A stretch of 64,000 bases of DNA, taken from UBA2336 sp964404445 (GTDB lineage: Bacteria; Bacteroidota; Bacteroidia; Cytophagales; Cyclobacteriaceae). The first letter of the stretch is position 1; each line of letters begins with the position of its first letter. The notes beneath the pieces were generated by a model, which saw only the letters and a list, made by a program, of their open reading frames with translations, had not been told where the DNA came from and made no database searches. The translations under genes were made by a program, and so were the position numbers. Positions 43,469 through 51,381 of this stretch are shown here, in pieces. The stretch spans positions 124,001 through 188,000 of the forward strand of contig CAYOJW010000006.1 in the NCBI GenBank assembly GCA_964404445.1, given 5' to 3'.

Positions 43469-44722
43469 TTAATTGTTAGACGAACCCGGAGTTGGCGTGT
43501 CGAATTGTACCCACGCACCGTCTTTGTTCCCGTTAGGCGATAAACCATACGATTTATTATCCTGTTGGGCGGAAAACTCTTTGCCGTGAATGGTGCGGCC
43601 ATCGATATAGAATAAGCCCACGGCTTCACCGCTTTTGCCGAGTTTGAAGTTTGTGTGCAAAGGCCCCTGGCTTCCCTGTTCATCGGCCCAGAATAATAAG
43701 AAACCGCCCGCAGGAATGGTTATACCGTTAGGGATTTTGAATTTAAACGGATCGCTTAAATCGTCCGATAAATACATACCGCTCATGTCAACCGGGGTTG
43801 CGCCTGCGTTATAAACTTCAATCCAGTCGTCATACTCGTTACCCTCTCCATCCGGATCTGTAATAAAAGTTGTATTCGATGCCATAAACTCGTTAATAAC
43901 TAATTGTGGCAGTGCATCGGTGTTTAATAAATAAGCGTACGCATCGTCCGGGGCATCGTATGGTTTATACGTGGTAGCGCCCGTTGTACCTTTTGCTTCA
44001 ACATAGTATTCCATTTTGCCGACAACACTTTGCGCGGGGATGGTTCCGTTATAGTATGCGCCCGATTGCGCCATGGTTACCGCAGTATAAGTACCTCCGT
44101 TAAAACGATAATACAATTTTACCGTGCTCAGTTGTGCGGTGTTGGTAAGTTCGGCCTGTATGGTTACAGACTGGCCAAGCCCCGGCACGGCCGGGTTGCG
44201 CATTACCGTGGTAATGGCCGGTGCGTTCGATTCGTTATTAGATGCGCCCTGGCTGGTTACGCCCGATATGGCGAAGTGATCGGAGCCATCCGGGTACCGG
44301 CCGTACGACTGGCCGTTGTCGAGTTTGGGGTACACAACGGTTTCGGCTACTTCGTTGGTAGCGTTTTTTAAGGTTACGGTTTCGCCATCTGAAGATAATT
44401 TAAAGTTGGTGTGCAGGCCGGTATTTTCGTCATCACAGTAAATTACCAAGTATCCTTTTGCCGGAACCAACGTGCCGGTGGGTAGGGTGTATTCGGCACC
44501 ATCGTCACTGATTTTATAGCCGCCAATATTTTTAATGACATCGGTTGAATTGTACAGTTCAACCCAGTCGTTGCCCGAGGCGTAAATTTCGTTGATAAAA
44601 AGCCCCTCGGCAGCCGTAACAACTGGTTGTTTGTCTTCATCGTCTGAAGCACAACCGTTAAAAAACACAACACCCAACAAGGCACCTAACAAAAGACAAT
44701 ACGTGACCGATTTTTTTATCAT
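43469..44722 (-). CDS. Lamin-tail-domain lipoprotein
   Basis: This 417-residue protein has a lipobox (FFNGCASDDED, Cys near residue 25), so it should be a surface or periplasmic lipoprotein. It contains two lamin-tail domains: residues ~40-155 (LFINEIYASGNDWVELYN, GYLVIYCDDENTGLHTNF) and ~285-400 (VINEFMASNTTFI, FLLFWADEQGSQGPLHTNF), separated by an Ig-like module with YYRFNGGTYTAV. The same LTD fold occurs in the CotH protein encoded by this operon. It is the first gene of the operon. Its two final Asn codons come from the adjoining repeat. Confidence 0.88.
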   Translation of the reverse strand: MIKKSVTYCLLLGALLGVVFFNGCASDDEDKQPVVTAAEGLFINEIYASGNDWVELYNSTDVIKNIGGYKISDDGAEYTLPTGTLVPAKGYLVIYCDDENTGLHTNFKLSSDGETVTLKNATNEVAETVVYPKLDNGQSYGRYPDGSDHFAISGVTSQGASNNESNAPAITTVMRNPAVPGLGQSVTIQAELTNTAQLSTVKLYYRFNGGTYTAVTMAQSGAYYNGTIPAQSVVGKMEYYVEAKGTTGATTYKPYDAPDDAYAYLLNTDALPQLVINEFMASNTTFITDPDGEGNEYDDWIEVYNAGATPVDMSGMYLSDDLSDPFKFKIPNGITIPAGGFLLFWADEQGSQGPLHTNFKLGKSGEAVGLFYIDGRTIHGKEFSAQQDNKSYGLSPNGNKDGAWVQFDTPTPGSSNN

Positions 44723-44825
44723 GACTTTTTAAGAAACAATTACCGCTTAACAATTCGTTAAAGATACGGTAATAATCCAAAAAAATACCCGTATAAAATG
44801 ATGAGCGGGAATTATCCGTACGCTG

Positions 44826-45398
44826 TTACGAAGGGAACAATACGTTGTCTTTGAATATTTTAACGGCAATGGCCAATAAGATCACCCCAAAAATTCTGCG
44901 CAGTACGGCAAAACCGGCTTCGCCAATTACCCGTTCGAGCCAGGCCGATGAACGCAACACGGCATATACAAAAACCACATTGATCACGATACCCGCCAGA
45001 ATGTTTATTTCCTGATACACGGCACGCAGCGATAGGATAGTGGTGAGTGTTCCGGCACCGGCTATGAGCGGAAATGCAAGAGGTACAATCGAACCCGTGC
45101 CTTTTGCATGGGGATCGTCTTTAATGAGTGTAATGCCCAAAATCATTTCCATGGCCACAATAAAAATTACGATGGCCCCGGCTACGGCAAAAGAAGCAAC
45201 ATCTAACCCGAAAAGGTTAAGGAGTGATTGCCCCAAAAACAAAAACACGACCATCAGTACAGCCGAAATAATGGTTGCCTTTTCGGCATGGATGCGCCCC
45301 TCGCGTTTACGGATATTGATGATGAAAGGGATAGAACCCAGAATATCGATCACCGAAAAGAGGATAAGTGTTACCGAAAATATTTCTTTGAAATTCAT
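44826..45398 (-). CDS. MarC-family integral membrane protein
   Basis: This 190-residue protein has about six TM helices and the MarC/UPF0056 signature FSVIDILGSIPFIINI at the N-terminus, PLAFPLIAGAGTLTTIL in the middle and RIFGVILLAIAVKIF at the end. MarC proteins were once linked to drug resistance without good support; the function is unknown. It lies alone between the LTD operon and the antiporter. Confidence 0.92.
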   Translation of the reverse strand: MNFKEIFSVTLILFSVIDILGSIPFIINIRKREGRIHAEKATIISAVLMVVFLFLGQSLLNLFGLDVASFAVAGAIVIFIVAMEMILGITLIKDDPHAKGTGSIVPLAFPLIAGAGTLTTILSLRAVYQEINILAGIVINVVFVYAVLRSSAWLERVIGEAGFAVLRRIFGVILLAIAVKIFKDNVLFPS

Positions 45399-45475
45399 GC
45401 TGCAAAGCTACAAAAGCGCTGCGACAATCCGGCAGGTGTAACCGGGGTTTGATTTTGGCCGGGATGGTGCGAAAC

Positions 45476-46726
45476 CTATTTTGCCAATTTTTGCGTTTTT
45501 TGTTTTTCGGCCAGCTTGCCGATGGTTAAGCCCTGCACTATAATAGAGAATACAACCACATAGTACGTGATGGACAAGAACAAATTCTTATGAAGATCGG
45601 TGTCGATTGTAAGCGCCAGGGCAACCGATACGCCTCCGCGTAAACCGCCCCAAACCAAAATGGTAATGGTGCGGGCATCGAACGTGCCCATACGCGGGAT
45701 AAACTTAATTGGCACCCAAATGGAAATAAGCCGGGCAAACAAAACCACTGCAATCGAAATAATACCGATCAGCCAGTGATCGTACAGTTCGGTGATGATC
45801 ATTAACTCGAAACCAATAATCATGAACAGCATGGCGTTTAAAATATCATCGACCAGCTCCCAAAACTTATCGAGATAATCTTTATCGGTTCCCGACATGG
45901 CCGTGGCTTTACCATAATTGCCCACCACCAAACCGGCCGTTACCATGGTAAGCGGCCCCGAAATGTGCAGGTATCGGGCAACTAAGTAACCGCCCATTAC
46001 AATGGCAAGCGTAATCATTACCGTAACGTTGTAGTCGTTAATGCGTTTAATCCCTTCACTGCCAATATAACCCAATAGTAATCCTAACAACAACCCACCA
46101 CCGGCTTCCTGTATGATAAGCCCGGTTACTTTAACAAACGTAATGTCGTTTTCGCGGCCGCGTGCGAGTTGTAATAAGATGATAAATACCACCACGGCAA
46201 TACCATCGTTGAACAATGATTCACCGGCAACTTTTATTTCGAGCGATTTACGGATACCGGCTTTTTTTAAGATACCGATAACCGCAATAGGATCGGTAGG
46301 AGAGATTAACGCCCCAAACACTAAGCATTGGATGAGCGGAACCTGAATGTGAAAAGCGATGAACAGTAAATACATCAATCCCCCCACAACAAACGTTGAG
46401 ATGATTACGCCTACTGTCGAGAAAATGATAATGGGTGCGCGTTGTTTGCGTAAATCGTGCATACTGATGTGTATGGCTCCTGCAAACAACAAGAAGTTCA
46501 GGATGGCACCCATCAATACTTCCGAGAAGTCAACACTGGTGATGAGTTCGAGCGCACTGTTAAAAAGTTCAGGGTAAATTTTTCCGGTAGCTACTAATAC
46601 AATCGACACCAGCATGGCAATGAGCATAATGCCGATGGTAGAGGGCAGCTTTAAGTACCTGAGGTTGAGGTACGCAAACACGGCCGTGAGTACAATGAGA
46701 ACCGAAAACGAGTAATATAATTCCAT
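45476..46726 (-). CDS. CPA1-type sodium/proton antiporter
   Basis: This 416-residue transporter has about 12 TM helices. It shows the CPA1 motif FGALISPTDPIAVIGILK, the ion-binding VAGESLFNDGIAVVVF (ND pair) and LVWGGLRGGVSVALAL with the conserved Arg. It should exchange Na+ (or K+) for H+ across the inner membrane. A palindromic hairpin repeat (46769-46816) lies in its 5' leader. Confidence 0.94.
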   Translation of the reverse strand: MELYYSFSVLIVLTAVFAYLNLRYLKLPSTIGIMLIAMLVSIVLVATGKIYPELFNSALELITSVDFSEVLMGAILNFLLFAGAIHISMHDLRKQRAPIIIFSTVGVIISTFVVGGLMYLLFIAFHIQVPLIQCLVFGALISPTDPIAVIGILKKAGIRKSLEIKVAGESLFNDGIAVVVFIILLQLARGRENDITFVKVTGLIIQEAGGGLLLGLLLGYIGSEGIKRINDYNVTVMITLAIVMGGYLVARYLHISGPLTMVTAGLVVGNYGKATAMSGTDKDYLDKFWELVDDILNAMLFMIIGFELMIITELYDHWLIGIISIAVVLFARLISIWVPIKFIPRMGTFDARTITILVWGGLRGGVSVALALTIDTDLHKNLFLSITYYVVVFSIIVQGLTIGKLAEKQKTQKLAK

Positions 46727-46768
46727 AGTGCTTTATCCCGAACCTTAAAAGTATTAAAAAGGTATAAA

Positions 46769-46816
46769 GTGTCCTATACCCGGCCTACCGCAGGCAGGCT
46801 CTGACGTATAGGACAC
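46769..46816. repeat. Palindromic hairpin repeat (GTGTCCTATAC arms)
   Basis: GTGTCCTATAC (46769-46779) and GTATAGGACAC (46806-46816) flank an inner CCTACCGCAGGCAGG. A close relative with GTGCCCTACACC arms lies at 63715-63762, and the inner CAGGCAGG core recurs inside the PIN gene at 50069-50087. Confidence 0.85.
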
Positions 46817-46859
46817 CTATTAGTATAATTAATAATAATGAAACTGAATGAAAAAGGAA

Positions 46860-46882
46860 AGGCCGACCAAGACGGTCGGCCT
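46860..46882. terminator. Terminator-like hairpin
   Basis: AGGCCGACC (46860-46868) and GGTCGGCCT (46874-46882) form a 9-bp GC-rich stem with a 5-nt loop. The minus strand continues into TTCCTTTTTC. It lies 315 nt downstream of the porin stop, so it may end an extended 3' UTR or a separate small RNA. Confidence 0.7.
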
Positions 46883-47196
46883 AAAATTCGTAGCTGCTTC
46901 CCCCAAAGTCAGCCACGAAACTCTTTATATAAACCATCCGGTAAACCGGTTGGCTTTGCAGCCTGATAACATCGGCACGTATAGGCAGACGAAACGGCTC
47001 GTGTTTCAATCACAATACAAACCGGAACCCGGTCTGATTGGCGTGAATGTCCATAAAAATTATGGATTAGCCAACAAAAGAAAGTTAATTAACAAAAAGC
47101 TCCCGCCAGCCTATCGGCACGTTTATATAAACGGTTGCAAAAGCGGGTTACGCGGGTATTTTTGCAACGAGGCGTGCGTATAAAATACAGAACGGC

Positions 47197-48579
47197 TCAG
47201 AAGAAAACCTGGTATTGCAGCACTACCTGTGTACGGTTTCCATCTTTTACAAGATCAGCACCGGCTGTTTTATATACCGGCCGGTTTTGGTAATCTAACG
47301 TAAGTTTGCCGGTGTGGCCTTTAATCAGCCAGTTTACGCCCATGTTGGTTACGTTCATCCTGTCACTCAGGCGGTCGTAGCCGGCACTCATCAGCGAAGC
47401 GTACGGCATAAATGTTCCATTACCATCGCCTAACAGGTTGCGCTTAAATAAATATCCGATTTGCGCATACACTACCTGGCCGGTAGCAAACATCGGGAAA
47501 GCGTTGCCGAAGGAAGCCATATTCACGGGGCTTCCTGCAACCACTCCGTTGGCCGGGTTCATAATACCGTTGTAACGCAGGTAGCCATCGCCATAATGGG
47601 TAGCGAAATAACCCAAGTAAGCCGAGAGGGCGTTTCCTTTTTGGGTGTTAACAGGGGCATCGTAAAACAATGCGGCCGAAAACAAATTCATGTCGTGAAA
47701 GCGATGATTGGTTACTACGCCTGTAAACGGATCGGTATTACCGGTTTCGGTAGCATTTTTTTGTGTGATAAACCCGGCTTCGAGGTTCAGCACTTTTTTC
47801 TTACCGAGATAAGTCCCCGTCATGTATGGGGTAACGTGCGGTTCGGTGTCGAAGAAATTCCATGCGAAAAATCCCTGATATTGTAAGCGATGTCCGGTGC
47901 GTGAGAATGTAGCATATTGCGAAATGGCCGGGACAGGTGTACCATTTGAGGTGATGGGGAACGGATCGCTCAGTACCAACCGGTAGTCGAGCTTGCCTAA
48001 CTGGCCGCGAATATAAGCGCTGAGCTTACGCGAAAATTCATCAGTTTGGTCAACCGTAGCCTGTGCAAAAATGGGTACGTCCATTGTCATAATCGAGCCA
48101 ATACTCGGCTGGCTGAAACGCGATAACCCGTTGGCAATGGTAAGCCCACCGCCCACGAAAAGTTTATCGTTTCCTTTCCACACTTTGTATTCGCCCAGGG
48201 CATCGTGAAAGAATGCCTGAAACTTGCGGTTGCCTGAGTTGGTGTTGTTCTGACCGGCCAAAAAATTAAAATTGTTTTGTCCGAACTGCGTATAAAAAAA
48301 TACATGATCGGTTAACTGGCCGTAAAACTGAATGCGCGTTCTGCGCAAGCCAATATCAAACGTGCGATCGGCCTTTTCACCGACTACCGTGGTATAAGGG
48401 TTGCTTTCGTTGAAACGAAACCAGACTTGATTTAAGAAAGTGGCTTTCAGGTAATGGCTGCCATCTTCGTTCAGGTTAAGTTTCAGTTCTTCTATTGCTT
48501 TTGATTTGTCTTGCGCAAAAGCGGTAAAATATCCGCCCGACAACAAAAGAATGAACAGCGTGTTTGTCAGGTTTTTCAT
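47197..48579 (-). CDS. OprO/OprP-like porin
   Basis: This 460-residue outer-membrane protein has a signal peptide ending at AFAQ, a start like LKATFLNQVWFRFNESNP, RRTRIQFYGQLTDHVFFYTQFG and a C-terminal strand ending VVLQYQVFF. It resembles phosphate-selective porins O/P and related channel proteins in layout. The substrate is unknown. It appears monocistronic, with a long 3' region. Confidence 0.8.
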   Translation of the reverse strand: MKNLTNTLFILLLSGGYFTAFAQDKSKAIEELKLNLNEDGSHYLKATFLNQVWFRFNESNPYTTVVGEKADRTFDIGLRRTRIQFYGQLTDHVFFYTQFGQNNFNFLAGQNNTNSGNRKFQAFFHDALGEYKVWKGNDKLFVGGGLTIANGLSRFSQPSIGSIMTMDVPIFAQATVDQTDEFSRKLSAYIRGQLGKLDYRLVLSDPFPITSNGTPVPAISQYATFSRTGHRLQYQGFFAWNFFDTEPHVTPYMTGTYLGKKKVLNLEAGFITQKNATETGNTDPFTGVVTNHRFHDMNLFSAALFYDAPVNTQKGNALSAYLGYFATHYGDGYLRYNGIMNPANGVVAGSPVNMASFGNAFPMFATGQVVYAQIGYLFKRNLLGDGNGTFMPYASLMSAGYDRLSDRMNVTNMGVNWLIKGHTGKLTLDYQNRPVYKTAGADLVKDGNRTQVVLQYQVFF

Positions 48580-48685
48580 ATAGGCTATGTATCGTTATGC
48601 AGTATAATCCGGTTAATAATAATGGGGTATCTTTAATTATCCAACTATAATGTTGACTGAACGCCATCATCCGGTTTAACCGGCT

Positions 48686-49738
48686 TTATGCTTTCATCGC
48701 CTTCATCAGCGCCTTGATTTCGCGATCTTTTATAGCAGGGAAGTTGGCAATGCGTATGGTGGTGGCTTTTAGTTCGCCATACCCACTGCCCAGCAGAAAC
48801 CCTTTTGCCTGCATCGATTTTTTAAGTTTATCGATGGTTTTTGCATCGGCCTGAACAGGCAAAACCGTGTATGAGCGAACGGCAGCATTGCCGATGAGGA
48901 GTGAATAGCCGTTCCGGGTTAAAAATTCTGTCCAGGTTTTGTAGCGGCTCAGCGTTTGTTTGTGGATTTCGCCAATGGGTTTTACGGTTTCCAGTACACG
49001 CATGAGCATATAAATGCCCAATACATTAGGCGTGTATGAAGTTTGCCACTGTTGCATCATGGCCGTCATCAGCACAATGTTGTTATAGTGTGCCGTGCGG
49101 TTAAGGGTATGTGCGCGGGCAATGGCGTGTGGCGAGCATACCATGATACCCAACCCTGCCGGTAACCCGAAACATTTTTGTACGGAAGCAAACCAGATGT
49201 CGCCCGATTTAAAATCGAGTTTAATACCGGCCATCGAAGAAGTGGCATCGATAGCGATCAGGTGATCGGGATTGTTTTTTCGGATCGATTGAATAACAGG
49301 TTTGCTCACCTGCGTACCGTTAGCGGTTTCGTTTTGGGTGATGCAGATAATGTTTTCGCTTCCTTCAAATACCGTTTGCCCGGGATTTAAAATTGTTTCG
49401 CGCCCAAAGGGTAATGCGATTGCTTTGGGCTGAAGTTTATGGGTATAGTCAAACCATTTTTGCCCGAAGGCACCATTGTATAAATGAAAGCTTTTATGGG
49501 TGATCCAGGACTGTGCGATAATTTCCCAACACTCGGTTGCCGAAGATGTAAAAAATACGGTGTAATCTTTCGGGATACTGAGCTTCCGTTTGAGCAGCGT
49601 TACGGTTTTTTTCATCAGTGCCATAAACTCTGCACTGCGGTGATTCATGCTGAGGATGCCCGATGTGTGCGCGTCTTTCACATACTTCGGTACAGCATCG
49701 TAAACGCGGGAAGGGCCGGGGTAGAAAGAGGTTATCAT
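48686..49738 (-). CDS. Class V aminotransferase (phosphoserine aminotransferase-like)
   Basis: This 350-residue PLP enzyme has the class V layout: ISFYPGPSRVY-like opening (FYPGPSRVY), FTSSATECWEIIAQ for cofactor phosphate binding, AIDATSSMAG (Asp that holds the pyridine N) and WFASVQKCFGLPAGLG with the Schiff-base Lys. It resembles SerC and serine-glyoxylate types; true function could be phosphoserine transamination or another serine-family reaction. It starts 3 nt after the PIN toxin gene. Confidence 0.85.
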   Translation of the reverse strand: MITSFYPGPSRVYDAVPKYVKDAHTSGILSMNHRSAEFMALMKKTVTLLKRKLSIPKDYTVFFTSSATECWEIIAQSWITHKSFHLYNGAFGQKWFDYTHKLQPKAIALPFGRETILNPGQTVFEGSENIICITQNETANGTQVSKPVIQSIRKNNPDHLIAIDATSSMAGIKLDFKSGDIWFASVQKCFGLPAGLGIMVCSPHAIARAHTLNRTAHYNNIVLMTAMMQQWQTSYTPNVLGIYMLMRVLETVKPIGEIHKQTLSRYKTWTEFLTRNGYSLLIGNAAVRSYTVLPVQADAKTIDKLKKSMQAKGFLLGSGYGELKATTIRIANFPAIKDREIKALMKAMKA

Positions 49739-49741
49739 GTA

Positions 49742-50173
49742 TTACGAAAGGTAATGGTTCAGAAATTCGGCCGATGTTGCTACTTCAAGTTCAGAAAAAT
49801 AAAAATCATCTTTATCTTCGGTAATAATGTGTGTGCAGCCTGCCTGTTTGGCCGAATAATATTCGAGGCCGTCTTCAAAATCATGAATGGATTTATTTTT
49901 AACCGTAGCATCCACAACTTTTTTACCGGTTTCGGTAATGGTTATCTTCGATGCCAGCAAGGCAATTTTTTCGTTAGCTTTTTCCGTTCCGCTTTTCTTT
50001 TCCGAAAAGTAAAATGCAATGGCGAGGCATATGGGTGAGGTGTAAAGGGTAACGTGCTTGTTGGCAGACCTGCCTGCCGCAGGCAGGCTCAGTATCCGTG
50101 ATGAATAGGTAAAAACAGGATACTCCTTGTTAAGAACAGACACAAGCACGTTGGCATCCAGAAAGACTTTCAT
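49742..50173 (-). CDS. PIN-domain toxin with an in-frame palindrome insertion
   Basis: This 143-residue PIN protein has VFLDANVLVSVLNKEYP (Asp6), then SIHDFEDGLEYYSA and HIITEDKDDFY acidic residues in the later strands, as in PIN nucleases. Residues 30-38 (LPAAGRSAN region) are encoded by a 19-bp CCTGCCTGC/GCAGGCAGG palindrome (50069-50087), an extra loop compared with the expected helix. Its ATG overlaps the antitoxin stop (ATGA), so it is the toxin of a module with the RHH-like protein upstream. Confidence 0.85.
   Translation of the reverse strand: MKVFLDANVLVSVLNKEYPVFTYSSRILSLPAAGRSANKHVTLYTSPICLAIAFYFSEKKSGTEKANEKIALLASKITITETGKKVVDATVKNKSIHDFEDGLEYYSAKQAGCTHIITEDKDDFYFSELEVATSAEFLNHYLS
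50069..50087. repeat. Palindromic CCTGCCTGC repeat inside the PIN gene
   Basis: CCTGCCTGC (50069-50077) and GCAGGCAGG (50079-50087) flank a single C. The same core appears in the hairpin at 46781-46800 and, in weaker form, at 63729-63742. It keeps the reading frame and contributes SLPAAGRS-like residues. Confidence 0.8.
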
Positions 50174-50427
50174 TTCCGGCTTTTTAAGTATTCGTGTTTT
50201 AACGACTTACGACTTGTTTGTTTTGTTTTGTATTCGGTTTCACCCTCGGCCAATAGCGATACCCAATCCGCTACCGGAAGCGATTCGAGGTCTTGATAAT
50301 TTTCGCTGGTGATTTTCCGGTACAGGAATTCCGTTAGCCGCGACAGGCTGATGTTTTGCGAGTCGGCAAATTTTTTGGCTTTTTCAATAACCGACTCATC
50401 GAACGAAAGTGTGATTTTGGAATCCAT
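50170..50427 (-). CDS. DUF6364-type antitoxin
   Basis: This 85-residue protein starts MDSKITLSFDESVIEKAKKF, a ribbon-helix-helix-like opening, followed by NISLSRLTEFLYRKI and a basic C-terminal tail (RKSLKHEYLKSRK). It matches DUF6364 antitoxin-like proteins. Its stop overlaps the PIN toxin start by 4 nt, indicating a two-gene module. Confidence 0.82.
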   Translation of the reverse strand: MDSKITLSFDESVIEKAKKFADSQNISLSRLTEFLYRKITSENYQDLESLPVADWVSLLAEGETEYKTKQTSRKSLKHEYLKSRK

Positions 50428-50568
50428 ACGCCTGATAATTTATACGACAAACTTAATAAAGTTATACGTATAAATCAAGGTTGTTGAGGGTAGTTAGTAA
50501 AGGGGAGTTTTTTGCCGCTGGGTTGTTATTTTTTAATTATAGAAATACCGACCTGAAGGTTACTGAGT

Positions 50569-51138
50569 TCATTTCTCATCCAAACCTTTCAGTATAGAGG
50601 CTAATGTTTTAAAAAGCTTGTAATAATTTTGGAGGGATTTTAAATCATAAACTAAGTCGGTTCTTTTTAAGGATAAAAATTTGCCTGCGAGTAGTGGAGT
50701 GGTTAACGGTTTTACCTGTTCCGTTAATTTCAGGTGTACTTTACGGATTTTTTTAAGGGTTTCTTTTATATCGTTATTACCTGCAATCAGGTTGAATAAT
50801 TCTTGGTTGTTGCATTCTATTTTAAAAGCCTTCTGAAAATCCCTGCTGCCAAACCTGAGTAGCGTTGATGTTGACTTGATGTCAAGTGTTACATCATCGT
50901 AATCAAAAGGCATAAAAACTTGCGTATTAGATACAATACTCAACCCTCCGTGCAAATAGGCTTTTTGCTTTTGTTGAAAAAGAAAAAATATAGTATTCCC
51001 GTTTGCCGGAAGTTCAATTATACACTCAACGATATTTGAAGTTAAACCCTTTCTATCGCTACAAGTAAGTTTTCCACAATTCTCGTTTGAGAATGCGGTT
51101 AACTGATTTTGTAATTTCTCTTTGTCAAGAAAAATCAT
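50569..51138 (-). CDS. Hypothetical protein
   Basis: I do not recognise this 189-residue protein. It has no signal peptide or TM segment. Beta-rich N-terminal part (VECIIELPANGNTIFFLFQQ) is followed by DVTLDIKSTSTLLRFGSRDF and a basic helical C-terminus (LKSLQNYYKLFKTLASIL). Codon use is AT-richer than the neighbouring housekeeping genes. It lies in an accessory patch with repeats and another unknown gene. Confidence 0.6.
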   Translation of the reverse strand: MIFLDKEKLQNQLTAFSNENCGKLTCSDRKGLTSNIVECIIELPANGNTIFFLFQQKQKAYLHGGLSIVSNTQVFMPFDYDDVTLDIKSTSTLLRFGSRDFQKAFKIECNNQELFNLIAGNNDIKETLKKIRKVHLKLTEQVKPLTTPLLAGKFLSLKRTDLVYDLKSLQNYYKLFKTLASILKGLDEK

Positions 51139-51200
51139 AGATGACCTTCAATAACAATTATCTTTTATTTCTTTATATTCACCAATCTCATTGGTAGTGT

Positions 51201-51272
51201 ACGACCCCTCCGGGGTCGTAGGTTTGTAGCATAAATTTTTAAGCTACAAACCTCAGGACTCCAGAGGAGTCC
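51201..51272. repeat. Three adjacent palindromic hairpins
   Basis: ACGACCCC (51201-51208)/GGGGTCGT (51212-51219), AGGTTTGTAGC (51220-51230)/GCTACAAACCT (51243-51253) and GGACTCC (51256-51262)/GGAGTCC (51266-51272) follow each other in the spacer between two unknown genes. They form a compact composite element and could end the upstream transcript. Confidence 0.85.
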
Positions 51273-51381
51273 AACCCTTGTAATTTATACCAACTCACTT
51301 TGCTACCGCTGCGCTTCACATTCACCACACATCTCTAACGTGGGGTCGCTGCGCAAACCTCGCTGAAACCAAGACGTACGT

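Larger units (their letters stand above)
46727..47196. other. 470-bp intergenic region with two hairpins; possible untranslated RNA
   Basis: No gene is supported. It holds a repeat hairpin (46769-46816), a terminator-like hairpin (46860-46882), and about 300 bp downstream of the porin stop with several paired stretches, such as ATCCGG/CCGGTT around 46934-46952. The + strand frame 46848-47183 begins inside the hairpin and has no protein-like features. Confidence 0.5.

Noticed and set aside
46848..47183. 111-codon open frame on the + strand
   Set aside because: It begins inside a terminator-like hairpin, has no recognisable domain, and its composition is not like other proteins of the window.
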